From: an uncultured Pseudomonadota bacterium
Lineage (GTDB): Bacteria; Desulfobacterota; Binatia; Binatales; Binataceae
DNA length: 46,291 nt
Reading direction: 5' to 3'
Assembly (NCBI GenBank): GCA_937889395.1
Contig: CALAOW010000115.1
Location: 1-46,291, forward strand
Part shown: positions 18,539 through 28,411 of the stretch, one piece after another
Layout of the letters: the number at the start of each line of letters is the position of its first letter
Numbering within the stretch: position 1 is the stretch's first letter
Made by a program: the position numbers and the translations under genes
The notes under the pieces: model-generated
Database searches by the model: none
The model's input: only the letters and a program-made list of their open reading frames with translations
What the model was told of the DNA's origin: nothing

Positions 18539-19075
18539 TCACGATTCCGTCGTCGCCGTAACGTCGTAGATGATCCGTCCGTCCGCGACGCGCGCGAACG
18601 GCGCGAGCACGTGCGGCAACGAAAACAATTTCCCGGTCGGCATGATGTGCTCGACTGTCCAATCGCGAATCACAAGATTGTCCGAGATGATTCGCCGATG
18701 GCATCGCCACCATAATCCTTCGGAACACATGTACGCAGTTCGCGCGCCCGCGGCGGTCAGTGTCAGTTCGCGCATGCCATCTTCGAAATCCGCGCTCTCC
18801 GTATAGTCCGCGTACGATCGGAACGCGGGATGCTCCCATGCGGTATGCGGGGAGTCGTCGCGCTTCGAATGACGCCTGCCGCCGAGGCGCTTGATCCATC
18901 GATACTCGATTCCCGCGCGCTCGAGCGAGGCGGAAAGTTCCGCCTGGTTGAATTGCGGCCATCGTTTTGAGCTCGGGAACGATCGCACGTCGGCGACGAT
19001 CGCGATGCGATGCTCGCCGAGCAATTCAAGCAAACGCTCGATCGGATGCGTCGAGTGTCCGATCGTGAAGATCAG
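18539..19075 (-). CDS. DUF488 family protein with apparent CTG start
   Basis: The protein carries the DUF488 pattern: IVADVRSFPSSKRWPQFN near the N-terminus, GIEYRWIKRLGGRR, and the MCSEGLWWRCHR motif with paired cysteines and histidine. Family function is unknown. The first ATG/GTG/TTG in frame is TTG at 19033, but translating upstream gives IFTIGHSTHPIER, which is the canonical DUF488 N-terminus. The only possible start that includes it is CTG at 19075, giving (M)IFTIGHST and about 178 aa. A CAGGA sequence (19084-19088 on this strand) sits at a fair distance. The frame stays open into the end of the M16 gene. It lies 28 bases after the M16 stop and is probably co-transcribed. Confidence 0.8.
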   Translation of the reverse strand: MIFTIGHSTHPIERLLELLGEHRIAIVADVRSFPSSKRWPQFNQAELSASLERAGIEYRWIKRLGGRRHSKRDDSPHTAWEHPAFRSYADYTESADFEDGMRELTLTAAGARTAYMCSEGLWWRCHRRIISDNLVIRDWTVEHIMPTGKLFSLPHVLAPFARVADGRIIYDVTATTES

Positions 19076-19103
19076 CGAGTGCGGATCCTGCTCGCTGGCG
19101 GCC

Positions 19104-20492
19104 CTATTGCGCGCTGGCGGCGTCGGCGGCCTTCTCCATCTGCGAGGTTTTGATCTTCGCTTCGCTCTGGTTCGCGGCCGCGACGACGATCATCGAATCG
19201 GGGTGCAGATATTTTTTTGCAACCGCCAGTACTTCATCCTTGGTGACCGATCCGATCAGCTTCGGATACTGCTCCGCGTAGTCGAGCCCCAGGCCGTAGA
19301 ACTCGACCTGCACCATGAACGACGCGATCGCGCTCTGCCGCTCGAGCCCCAGCGGGAAGCTGCCGATAAGAAACTTTTTCGCGCCATCCAGTTCGGCGTC
19401 GCTGACCGGTTTTTCCTGGATCTCGCGAAGCTGCTGCAGGATCAAATCGATTGCTTGGTTCGAACTCTGGTTCTTGGTTTGAAGGCTGATGCTGAACGCG
19501 CCCTGGAACTTGCCCGGCTCGAAGCTGCTGGTGACCGAATAGGCCAGGCCGTGCTCGCTGCGAACGACCTTCACCAGGCGCGAGGAAAATCCGCCGCCGC
19601 CCAGTATGTAGTTCATCACTTTCAGCCGGTAAAAATCGGGATTCGAACGCGCCACGCCGCCGCAACCCATTATGATATTGGCTTGCACGACGTTTCGATC
19701 TATCAGTTTCGCATGAAGACCCGGCGCGACTGTGATTGGTGGCGGTTGGGCTTGAGGCGCGACGGAACCGGAAAGGCCCGCCAGCTCTTTTTCAAGTGAT
19801 ACTTTAACTTCGTCGGCGGCCACGTCGCCGGCCACCGCGATAATCGCGCTGCCAAGCTTGTAATTGTCGCGGTAGAAGCCGCGCACGTCGTCAGCGCTAA
19901 GTTTGCCGGCCGATTCCGACGAGCCTTCGCCCGGATGCCCGTACGGCGAGTCGCCGAACAGGTCTTTTGTGAATTCCACATCCGCAGTGTAGCCCGGTTG
20001 TTCTTCCGCCGACTTGATTTCCGCGACCTGCTCGCCGCGTTTGCGTTCGATATCGGCCTCCCGAAGTCCGGGCTCCGTCAGGATTCCCGCCAGCAGTTTG
20101 AGCGTATCGCCCTGGTACTTCTTCAGCGTCGTCATCGCGGCGGTCGAATAGTCGCGGCCGGCCGACACCCCGACCGAACTGCCCATGAAATCGACTTTCT
20201 GATCGAACTCCGGCGCGGTGAGTTCCTTGGTGCCCTGCGAAAGGCATCGCGCCGTCAGCTCGGCCAACCCTTCCTTGCCCTTGGGGTCGCGCCGCGTGCC
20301 CGCGTCGAATGCGATCGACACTGTCACCATCGGCAGTCGATGCTCTTCCGAGACGAGCAGGACCGCGCCGTTGCTGAGCGTCATCCGCTTGATCTCGAGT
20401 GCATGCGACGGCGAGGCCGCGAAGACCAACGCCGCGATTGCCGTGACGCCAGCGAAAGCGAACATTTTCATCCGATCTGCCGCGCCGCTCAT
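19104..20492 (-). CDS. M16-family peptidase-like subunit lacking the zinc motif
   Basis: This 462-aa protein has the M16 (pitrilysin/processing peptidase) fold. The N-terminal strands LSNGAVLLVSEEHRLPMVTVSIAFDAG and the C-terminal FSSRLVKVVRSEHGLAYSV segment are typical. Where active members have HxxEH, it reads GLAELTARCL, so both zinc histidines and the catalytic glutamate are absent. It should be the non-catalytic partner of the next gene, as in PqqF/PqqG-like and mitochondrial processing peptidase pairs. A signal peptide (AFAGVTAIAALVFAASPSHA) places it in the periplasm. Its ATG at 20492 overlaps the stop of the active subunit by ATGA, so the two are translationally coupled. DUF488 follows downstream. 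Confidence 0.9.
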   Translation of the reverse strand: MSGAADRMKMFAFAGVTAIAALVFAASPSHALEIKRMTLSNGAVLLVSEEHRLPMVTVSIAFDAGTRRDPKGKEGLAELTARCLSQGTKELTAPEFDQKVDFMGSSVGVSAGRDYSTAAMTTLKKYQGDTLKLLAGILTEPGLREADIERKRGEQVAEIKSAEEQPGYTADVEFTKDLFGDSPYGHPGEGSSESAGKLSADDVRGFYRDNYKLGSAIIAVAGDVAADEVKVSLEKELAGLSGSVAPQAQPPPITVAPGLHAKLIDRNVVQANIIMGCGGVARSNPDFYRLKVMNYILGGGGFSSRLVKVVRSEHGLAYSVTSSFEPGKFQGAFSISLQTKNQSSNQAIDLILQQLREIQEKPVSDAELDGAKKFLIGSFPLGLERQSAIASFMVQVEFYGLGLDYAEQYPKLIGSVTKDEVLAVAKKYLHPDSMIVVAAANQSEAKIKTSQMEKAADAASAQ

Positions 20493-21913
20493 CGGATCGC
20501 CTCGGCGGCTTCGCCCGCGTCGGGAGCATGGCGCAACTCTCCGCCACTCAGTCCGCCGCCCCCATGCGGCAGAACGCCGGTCGGCGCCAGCACGCCTTCG
20601 GTCATGTTGGTCGCGACCAAATAAGTTTTCGCGACCCGCTGGACTTGATCCGCGGTCACCTTGTCGATTCCCTCCAGGTACTTGTCGACGAGATGGTAGT
20701 CGCCGAGCATTTCGTACATTCCGAGCAGTTCGGCCTCGCGCATGATCGAGTCCTGCCCGAACACGTATTGCGCCTGCTCGAGATTCTTGGCCTTCTGCAA
20801 TTCCTCTGCGCCGACCGGAGTATCGCGCATCGCGGCGATTTCCTTTTCGACTTCGGCCTGGGTATCCGCCGCCTTCACGCCGGGACGCATCTGCGCCGAC
20901 ACGATGAACAATCCCGGATCGAACGAGGTCATCTCGTAGCCGGCGCCGATATCGACGACCATCTGCTTTTCGACGACCAGCTTCTTGTAGAGCCGCGAGC
21001 TCTGGCCGTCGCTCAGAATTTCCGAAGCCACTTCGAGCGCGTAACTGTCGGGGCTCGAAATATTCGGCACGTGATACACCTCTTCGAAGGCCGGAAGATT
21101 GGCCGCGTGCTGCAGTTCGACGTGCCGGGTTCCTTGTTGCGGCGGCTCGAGTTCCGCGACTGGTGGCGGCTTGGGACCGTTCTTGATTCCCGCGAACGCC
21201 TCGCTGATTTGCTTGAGCACCTGGTCGGCGTTGAAGTCGCCGACCGCCACGATCACCGCGTTTTGCGGTGAGTAATAGACTTTGTGATACGCCATCGCGT
21301 CTTCGAGCGTCAGCCCGTCAACGTCGTGGAACCATCCGATCACCGGCCAGTGGTACGGATGCGCCAGGTACGCTTGCGCGCGAACCGTCTCGTCGAGCGC
21401 GTCCTCCGGATTGTCATCGGTGCGCAGGCGCCGCTCTTCGAGCACGACGTGCTTCTCTTTGTCGAAATCTTTGGGCTCGAAGTTGGCCATCCGATCGGCT
21501 TCGAGCGTGATCGGCACGTCCAGGTGATCCTTGGTGATCTTCTCGAAATAGTCCGTGAAGTCCGTTTCCGTGAACGCGTTATCCATCCCGCCGTTTTGTT
21601 GGATGATCTGCGAGAACTCTTCGGGACCCAGCTTCTTGGTGCCCTTGAACATCAGATGCTCGCACAGATGCGACAGTCCCGTCTTGCCCATTTGCTCGTT
21701 GCGCGAGCCGACGCGGTAGAAGACGTTGAAGATCGCCAGCGGCGCCTTGTGATTTTCCAGCACCAGCACTCTGAGCCCGTTGGGAAGCGTCTGGGCCTTG
21801 ACCGCGTCCGCGATTCCCGCGCGCGCCGGCGCCGAAGCGGCGATGCATAGAAGGGTACCGAGCGCCGCCATTGGAACCAGACGGCGATGATTGCCAAAGA
21901 TCGTGATGCGCAT
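20489..21913 (-). CDS. M16-family zinc metallopeptidase, active subunit
   Basis: The 474-aa protein begins with a signal peptide (MAALGTLLCIAASAPARA) and should act in the periplasm. The inverted zinc motif HxxEH is HLCEH (His82-His86), and the second zinc glutamate lies in KHVVLEERR (Glu159), 77 residues later, as in active M16 peptidases. FGTKKLGPEEF-like and NAFTETDFTDYFE segments are also typical. The family cleaves unstructured peptides inside a clam-shell formed with a second subunit, and the overlapping downstream gene provides that partner. The start ATG at 21913 has no strong ribosome-binding site. The gene is divergent from the NorD-like protein, with 262 bases between holding a dispersed-repeat-like sequence. 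Substrates are unknown. Confidence 0.93.
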   Translation of the reverse strand: MRITIFGNHRRLVPMAALGTLLCIAASAPARAGIADAVKAQTLPNGLRVLVLENHKAPLAIFNVFYRVGSRNEQMGKTGLSHLCEHLMFKGTKKLGPEEFSQIIQQNGGMDNAFTETDFTDYFEKITKDHLDVPITLEADRMANFEPKDFDKEKHVVLEERRLRTDDNPEDALDETVRAQAYLAHPYHWPVIGWFHDVDGLTLEDAMAYHKVYYSPQNAVIVAVGDFNADQVLKQISEAFAGIKNGPKPPPVAELEPPQQGTRHVELQHAANLPAFEEVYHVPNISSPDSYALEVASEILSDGQSSRLYKKLVVEKQMVVDIGAGYEMTSFDPGLFIVSAQMRPGVKAADTQAEVEKEIAAMRDTPVGAEELQKAKNLEQAQYVFGQDSIMREAELLGMYEMLGDYHLVDKYLEGIDKVTADQVQRVAKTYLVATNMTEGVLAPTGVLPHGGGGLSGGELRHAPDAGEAAEAIR

Positions 21914-22025
21914 AGCTTGCGATCATCTAAGTCTGCCGCTCGCAGCCAAGTCAAGGAACCGAAGCCGAAACCGCCGCCCCGCGCCGCACGCCTGCTGGAA
22001 CTTTTCCGTGTGCTCTTTTCTTTGT

Positions 22026-22074
22026 GTCATTCTGAGCGCAGCGAAGAATCCCGGTGCGGTGCTTGACACCGCAC
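22026..22074. repeat. dispersed-repeat-like sequence plus hairpin
   Basis: The 22026-22050 stretch reads GTCATTCTGAGCGCAGCGA followed by AGAATC. I recognise it as a type of intergenic repeat that occurs in many unrelated bacterial genomes. A perfect 7-bp stem follows (GTGCGGT 22054-22060, ACCGCAC 22068-22074). Only one copy is in this window. It lies between the divergent M16 and NorD-like genes. I see no gene in 21914-22175. Confidence 0.45.
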
Positions 22075-22175
22075 TATTCTCGCAATTGCGGCAAGCGAGC
22101 GTAACTGCCGCAGCCGGCGCTAAATTGCATCGGTGGGGCGGTCCAAGTAACAATGATTAGATTAGTATTACGACG

Positions 22176-24257
22176 ATGCCTGAAATTGCCGAGAAAGCGC
22201 AGGACCTGTTCGAAATCAAGGGCGTGCTGACGAAGTTCATGCGGATGCTGTTTCCGCTTGAGTTCCGCATCGACTCGCTTGCGAACAGCGGCCCGATGCT
22301 GCCGTTTCACTATCCGCTCCTGCCCGGCGAAATGATCTATCTGCCCGAGCGGCTGGAACCGTTCGGCACTCGCGGCGACGCCTACATCTACTATTTCGTC
22401 ACCACCGCCCATCTGGCGGCGCGTCATGACTTCGGCACCTTCAAGCTGAAACTCGCGGACATCGCAGGCTTTGAAGAGCGCGGCGAGACCGGCGTCGAGG
22501 CGATCGACAGTTTCGTCGCGTCGTTCGACGACCCGGGCCTGGCCGGCGCTCTGATGCGGCTGGCGGAGTCGGCGCGAATCGACGCCGAACTGGCGCGTCG
22601 TTATCGCGGACTCGCGCCGCGCATCGCGGGCCTCAACCGCTCTCTCCTCGAACGGCTTCATCCCCAGTCGCTCAGCACGATGCTGGTGCGTGCGGCGCTC
22701 GATCTCGACGCGAGAGGCGAAGGGCTCGAATCCCCGCTGGTGCTGATGGCGTCGGCCCACTTCGCTCCCGTTCGCGAGCACGGCGCCGATGTCATGACCA
22801 GCGTCCGCCAGGTCAGTGCCCTCTACGATTGGCTCCAGGAGCTGATTCGGGAGGCGCGCGAGCGCGGCGAAGGCGATCCGCTCACCGAAGAAGAAGCCGA
22901 GAGGATGCGCAACGACCTGATCAAGGGAATGAAGGGCTCGGAATCGCAGACCGCCGCCGAAGGCGACGAGGGCGAGGATGGCGACGGCGGCGGCGAGCCC
23001 GATCAGAACGTTCAGATGGACGTCTCGGGCAAGCATTCCAAGGGGGGCAAGGGCAGGGCGCTCTCGCCCGAGGAATTGCGCAAGCTCATCGAGCAGGGCG
23101 CCGAGCTCAAACCGTCGCAAGGCGACGGCAGCGCCGACGGCGACGGCATGTACCTGACGCAACTGACCGGCAAGCAGCTCAGCGAGCTCGAGCAGATGCG
23201 CGAGCAGCTCGGCGAGGTCGGTTCCGTCACCGGTCAGGGACGTTTGATGATCGGCCGCGGCCGCCAGGATTCCTACTACGCCTACGACGAATGGGATTAC
23301 GTGCTGAACGATTACCGCCGCAGTTGGTGCCGGCTGCGCGAAATTCCGATGACCGGCGACGAGGGCGATTTTTTCGAGAACACGCTCGTTCGCTACGCCG
23401 ACATGCTGCCCGGCGTGCGCCGCAACTTCCAGCGCATCCGCCCCGCCTCGTACCGGATGGTTCGCGGACTCGAGGATGGCGAGGAAATCGACATCGATCG
23501 CACCATCGAGGCTCGCGTGGCGCGCCTGATGGGCGAGACGCCCGACGGCCGCTTCTACAAGGCTCGCAAGAAAGAGGCGCGCGACGTCGCCACCTTGTTC
23601 CTGCTCGACATGTCTGCTTCCACCGACGAGCCCGTCCATCGCGAGCCGCGCAAGCATACCGACAATGACGACACCGACGACTGGATGAAGGCGTGGGAGC
23701 GCCGCCCGCAAACCGCCAATCGTCCCCGCCGCATCATCGACGTGAACAAGGAAGCGCTCGTCATCATGGCGCAAGCGCTCGAGGAAATCGGCGACGCGTA
23801 CGCGATCATGGGTTTCTCCGGACACGGCCGCGACAACGTCGAGTTCTACGTGATCAAGGAATTCGATCAGGAACTCACCGACGAGGTGAAGGCCCGCGTC
23901 GGCGCCGTCGAGCCCAAGCGCTCAACCCGGATGGGCGCCGCGATTCGCCACGTGCGCGAGAAATTCAAGGACGTGTCCTCGCGCGCCAAGCACATGATCC
24001 TGCTCAGCGACGGCTTCCCGCAGGACTTCGACTACGGCCACGATCGCCGCTCGAACGCCTACGGCATTCAGGACACGATGGTCGCGTTGAAGGAACTCGA
24101 ACTGGCCGGCGTGCTGCCGTTCTGCATCACGGTCGACAAAACCGGCCACGACTACTTGCGCCAGATGTGCCAATCGTCGCGCTACCTGGTGATCGAGGAC
24201 ATCGCATCGCTGCCCCGCCAGTTGCCGAAGATCTACGAGCAAGTCATCCGCTGGTAG
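22176..24257 (+). CDS. NorD/CobT-like VWA-domain protein
   Basis: The 693-aa protein ends in a von Willebrand A domain. The MIDAS motif is FLLDMSAST (DxSxS, ~residue 478), with an RSTRMGAAIRH segment supplying the threonine and ILLSDGFPQDFDYG the later aspartate. The N-terminal ~250 residues are helical. An acidic low-complexity linker (EGDEGEDGDGGGEPDQ) follows at ~265-285, as in NorD and CobT. In those proteins the VWA subunit works with an AAA+ MoxR/NorQ-type ATPase to insert metals into, or activate, a large enzyme. No such ATPase and no nitric oxide reductase gene is nearby, so the target here is unknown. The start ATG 22176 lacks a strong ribosome-binding site. No signal peptide is seen, so it should be cytoplasmic. 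Confidence 0.85.
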   Translation: MPEIAEKAQDLFEIKGVLTKFMRMLFPLEFRIDSLANSGPMLPFHYPLLPGEMIYLPERLEPFGTRGDAYIYYFVTTAHLAARHDFGTFKLKLADIAGFEERGETGVEAIDSFVASFDDPGLAGALMRLAESARIDAELARRYRGLAPRIAGLNRSLLERLHPQSLSTMLVRAALDLDARGEGLESPLVLMASAHFAPVREHGADVMTSVRQVSALYDWLQELIREARERGEGDPLTEEEAERMRNDLIKGMKGSESQTAAEGDEGEDGDGGGEPDQNVQMDVSGKHSKGGKGRALSPEELRKLIEQGAELKPSQGDGSADGDGMYLTQLTGKQLSELEQMREQLGEVGSVTGQGRLMIGRGRQDSYYAYDEWDYVLNDYRRSWCRLREIPMTGDEGDFFENTLVRYADMLPGVRRNFQRIRPASYRMVRGLEDGEEIDIDRTIEARVARLMGETPDGRFYKARKKEARDVATLFLLDMSASTDEPVHREPRKHTDNDDTDDWMKAWERRPQTANRPRRIIDVNKEALVIMAQALEEIGDAYAIMGFSGHGRDNVEFYVIKEFDQELTDEVKARVGAVEPKRSTRMGAAIRHVREKFKDVSSRAKHMILLSDGFPQDFDYGHDRRSNAYGIQDTMVALKELELAGVLPFCITVDKTGHDYLRQMCQSSRYLVIEDIASLPRQLPKIYEQVIRW

Positions 24258-24533
24258 CTCCGCTCTGACTCTCAGTCCTGGTTCTCTCTTCGCCACAAAA
24301 GTTCAGGGATGAACTGTTCACCCTTATCCATGCGCGCCCGCCTTGCTATTGACCGCGCATGAGCATCGCTCACAATGCCGCTCGCTTGCTCGCATCTCTG
24401 AAAATCGCGCCACGCTCGTCTCTCTTCCGAAATATAATTTTGACGGAACGAAACGACCGATGGCGGGCCATCAGTCGCCGAACCACAACTAATGGTAGAA
24501 ATCGTCAATTTTGCCGGATCGCAGATATACGAA

Positions 24534-26071
24534 TCAGCGCGCAGTATCCATCCGCAGATCGCGCCCCGTCATCTCGGCCGGCGCTTTCACTTCGAGCATC
24601 GCGAGGATCGTCGGCGCCACATCCGCGAGCGTCCCGCCGTCCTTGAGCCGCCCCTTGAATTTCGGGTCGTAGAGAATCAGCGGCACCGGATTCGTCGTAT
24701 GCGCGGTATGCGCCTGTCCGGTCGCGGGATCGGCCATGAATTCCGCGTTGCCGTGATCCGCCGTGACCAGCGCGACGCCTCCGCGCTTTGCGAGCGCCTC
24801 GATCATGACGCCCAACGCCGCGTCCGCCGCCTCGACCGCCACCACGGTCGCCTCGAACTTGCCGGTATGTCCGACCATGTCGGGATTGGCGAAGTTCATC
24901 ACGATCACGTCGAACTTGCCGCCTTCGATTTCCTCGGCAACGCGCTTTGCAATCTCCGCCGCCTTCATCGCCGGCTCCAGGTCGTAGGTCGCGACCTTCG
25001 ACGACGGAATCAGCGCGCGCTCTTCGAGCGGGAACGCCTGCTCGACGCCGCCATTGAGGAAGTACGTGACGTGCGCATATTTTTCCGTCTCCGCGACGCG
25101 CAAATTCCTGAGCCCCGCGCGCGCCAGCACCTCGGCGAGCGTGTTGCGCACGTCTTCGGGTGCAAACGCCAACGGGAGTGCGAACGAACGGTCGTACTCG
25201 GTCATGCACACGTAGCCGACCTTTGGGATGCGCGCGCGCTGGAAGCCGGAGAATCCATCGAGCGCGATTGCGGCCGTGAGCTCGCGCGCTCGGTCCGCGC
25301 GGAAGTTGTAGCAGATGACCTGGTCGCCGTCCGCCATCGGCGAGCGCTTGCCGATCACGTGCGGCTCGGCAAACTCATCGCTCTTGCCCGCGGCGTACGA
25401 ATTCTCCACCGCCGCGCTCGCGCTCGACGTGGCGATACCTTCGCCGTCGACAATCGCGCGCCACGCCCGCTCGACTCGCTCCCATCGCTTGTCGCGATCC
25501 ATCGCGTAGTAGCGCCCCGTGACCGTCGCGATTCGCCCGCGCCCGAGCTGTTTCAGCTTCGCTTCGAGCCGATCGATAAACGCGAGTGCCGAGCGCGGCG
25601 GCTTGTCGCGCCCGTCGAGCACGGCGTGAACCGCAATCCTGCTCGCGCCGTTCGCCGCGGCGACGTCGAGCAACGCCATCAAATGATCGATATGACTGTG
25701 CACGCTGCCGTCGGAAAGCAGTCCCCAGATATGCAGCGTCGTGCCGAGCGCGACGGTCTTTTTGATCGCATCGAGCAGCGTCGGATTGCGCGCGAATGCT
25801 CCGCTCTCGATCGCTTTCGTGATTCGCATCAGGTCCTGGTAGATCACGCGGCCGGCGCCGATGGTGAGATGCCCGACTTCGGAATTGCCCATCACCCCCG
25901 GCGGCAGTCCCACCGCCTCACCCGACGCGTCGAGTTCGGTGTGCGCCTGCGTAGCGTAGAGCCGGTTCATCACGGGAGTCTTCGCCGCGGCGATCGCATT
26001 CGACGCGCCGCTCTTGCTGACTCCCCATCCGTCGAAAATCACCAGCGCCGCAACCGGCGGCCGCACCGCCA

Positions 26072-26072
<1 letters not shown>
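24534..26072 (-). CDS. gpmI: 2,3-bisphosphoglycerate-independent phosphoglycerate mutase
   Basis: GpmI interconverts 3- and 2-phosphoglycerate using two Mn ions and a phosphoserine intermediate. The first metal aspartate is in LVIFDGWG (Asp14). The serine nucleophile is in PGVMGNSEVGH (Ser64), and VTADHGNAE provides late metal ligands. From the ATG at 26072 the product is 512 aa, as expected. The frame is open upstream into eno, but MAVRPPVAALVIFDGWG is the canonical N-terminus. The start overlaps the eno stop by one base (TGATG), so ribosomes finishing eno can restart here. Enolase acts on the product of this enzyme, so the two successive glycolytic steps are made from one message. A VWA gene is convergent downstream, with 276 bases of no recognised content between. 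Confidence 0.96.
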
Positions 26073-27415
<1,343 letters not shown>

Positions 27416-27480
27416 CTAGAGCAGGCCGGGTCAGCTTGTCACGCGCGATGCCTCGTCAACCCGTGCCATTAAAGGTTAAA

Positions 27481-28389
27481 ATGCTGTCGATGAGTCGCAG
27501 ATACATCGTTGCAATGATTCCGCTGCTACTGCTTTGCGGAGCATTCACGGTCCACGCAGGCGGTGGCGCTGCGATCGCCGAGACGCCGGATGCCAAGCGC
27601 GGAGTGTTCACGAATCCCCAACGCGTGACGATTGAAGGTTATAGCCAGGACGCGATGGAGCCGTTCATCAGTCCCGACGGCAACTATCTGTTCTTCAACA
27701 ATTCGAACGCCCCGACCGTGGACACCAATCTGTACTACGCGACGCGTATCGACGACCTGACGTTTCAATTCCAGGGCGAGATTGGCGGCGTCAACTCGAC
27801 GGCGCTGGACGCGGTCGCCTCGATGGACGTCAACAACACATTCTATTTCGTCTCGACGAGAAGCTACGCTACGACTTTTTCAACTATCTATTGGGGTGCT
27901 TTTTCCGGCGGCAACGTCTCGGGCGTCGCGCTCGTGCCGGGAATCTCGAAGGAGAAGGCGGGGTGGGTAAATTTTGACGCGTGTATCAGCCCTGACGGCA
28001 ACACGCTCTACTTCGTGGACAGTTTCTTCGGCTCGGCCGGGCAGCCGCAAAACGCGAGGATCTCGATCGCGACGCGCAAGGGCGATCACTTTGTGCGTCG
28101 CAAGAACAGCGCCAAAATCATGCGCAAGATCAACACGCACGCGCTCAACTACGCGCCCGACATCTCCAGGTCGGGGCGCGAATTCTTCTTCACTCGGTTC
28201 GACGGGAAAGAACCTGCGATCTACGCGGCCCGTCGCGCAAAAGCGTCGAGGCCATTCGGAACGCCGGTCAAGATCAAAGCGATTACAGGATTCGCGGAAG
28301 CTCCCGCCTTGTCGCCGGACGAGAAATCACTCTACTACCACAAGAATGAAAACGGGGTGTTCGTCATATATCGAGTGACCCGGCCATGA
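27481..28389 (+). CDS. exported beta-propeller-repeat (PD40-like) protein
   Basis: The 302-aa product starts at ATG 27481, with AAGG seven to ten bases upstream; ATG 27490 is a close alternative. MSRRYIVAMIPLLLLCGAFTVHA is a signal peptide. The mature part is built of repeats with a SPDGN/SPDEK core: ISPDGNYLFFNNSN, CISPDGNTLYFVDS, ISRSGREFFFTRFDG and LSPDEKSLYYHKNENG, which is the WD40-like PD40 pattern seen in TolB and related proteins. About four to five blades are visible, too few for a full seven-blade ring, unless the others are degenerate. It is probably a periplasmic or secreted binding protein. No catalytic residues are evident. Convergent with the CoA-transferase gene, 22 bases apart. 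Confidence 0.8.
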   Translation: MLSMSRRYIVAMIPLLLLCGAFTVHAGGGAAIAETPDAKRGVFTNPQRVTIEGYSQDAMEPFISPDGNYLFFNNSNAPTVDTNLYYATRIDDLTFQFQGEIGGVNSTALDAVASMDVNNTFYFVSTRSYATTFSTIYWGAFSGGNVSGVALVPGISKEKAGWVNFDACISPDGNTLYFVDSFFGSAGQPQNARISIATRKGDHFVRRKNSAKIMRKINTHALNYAPDISRSGREFFFTRFDGKEPAIYAARRAKASRPFGTPVKIKAITGFAEAPALSPDEKSLYYHKNENGVFVIYRVTRP

Positions 28390-28411
28390 GCTGAATTTTC
28401 CGGCTTCATAG

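Noticed and set aside
24258-24533. Possible 78-codon gene on the minus strand (24272-24508) in the gap between the VWA gene and gpmI
   Set aside because: It begins at TTG without a ribosome-binding site, shows no recognisable domain and lies downstream of two convergent genes. I see nothing else in this gap beyond AT-rich pockets.
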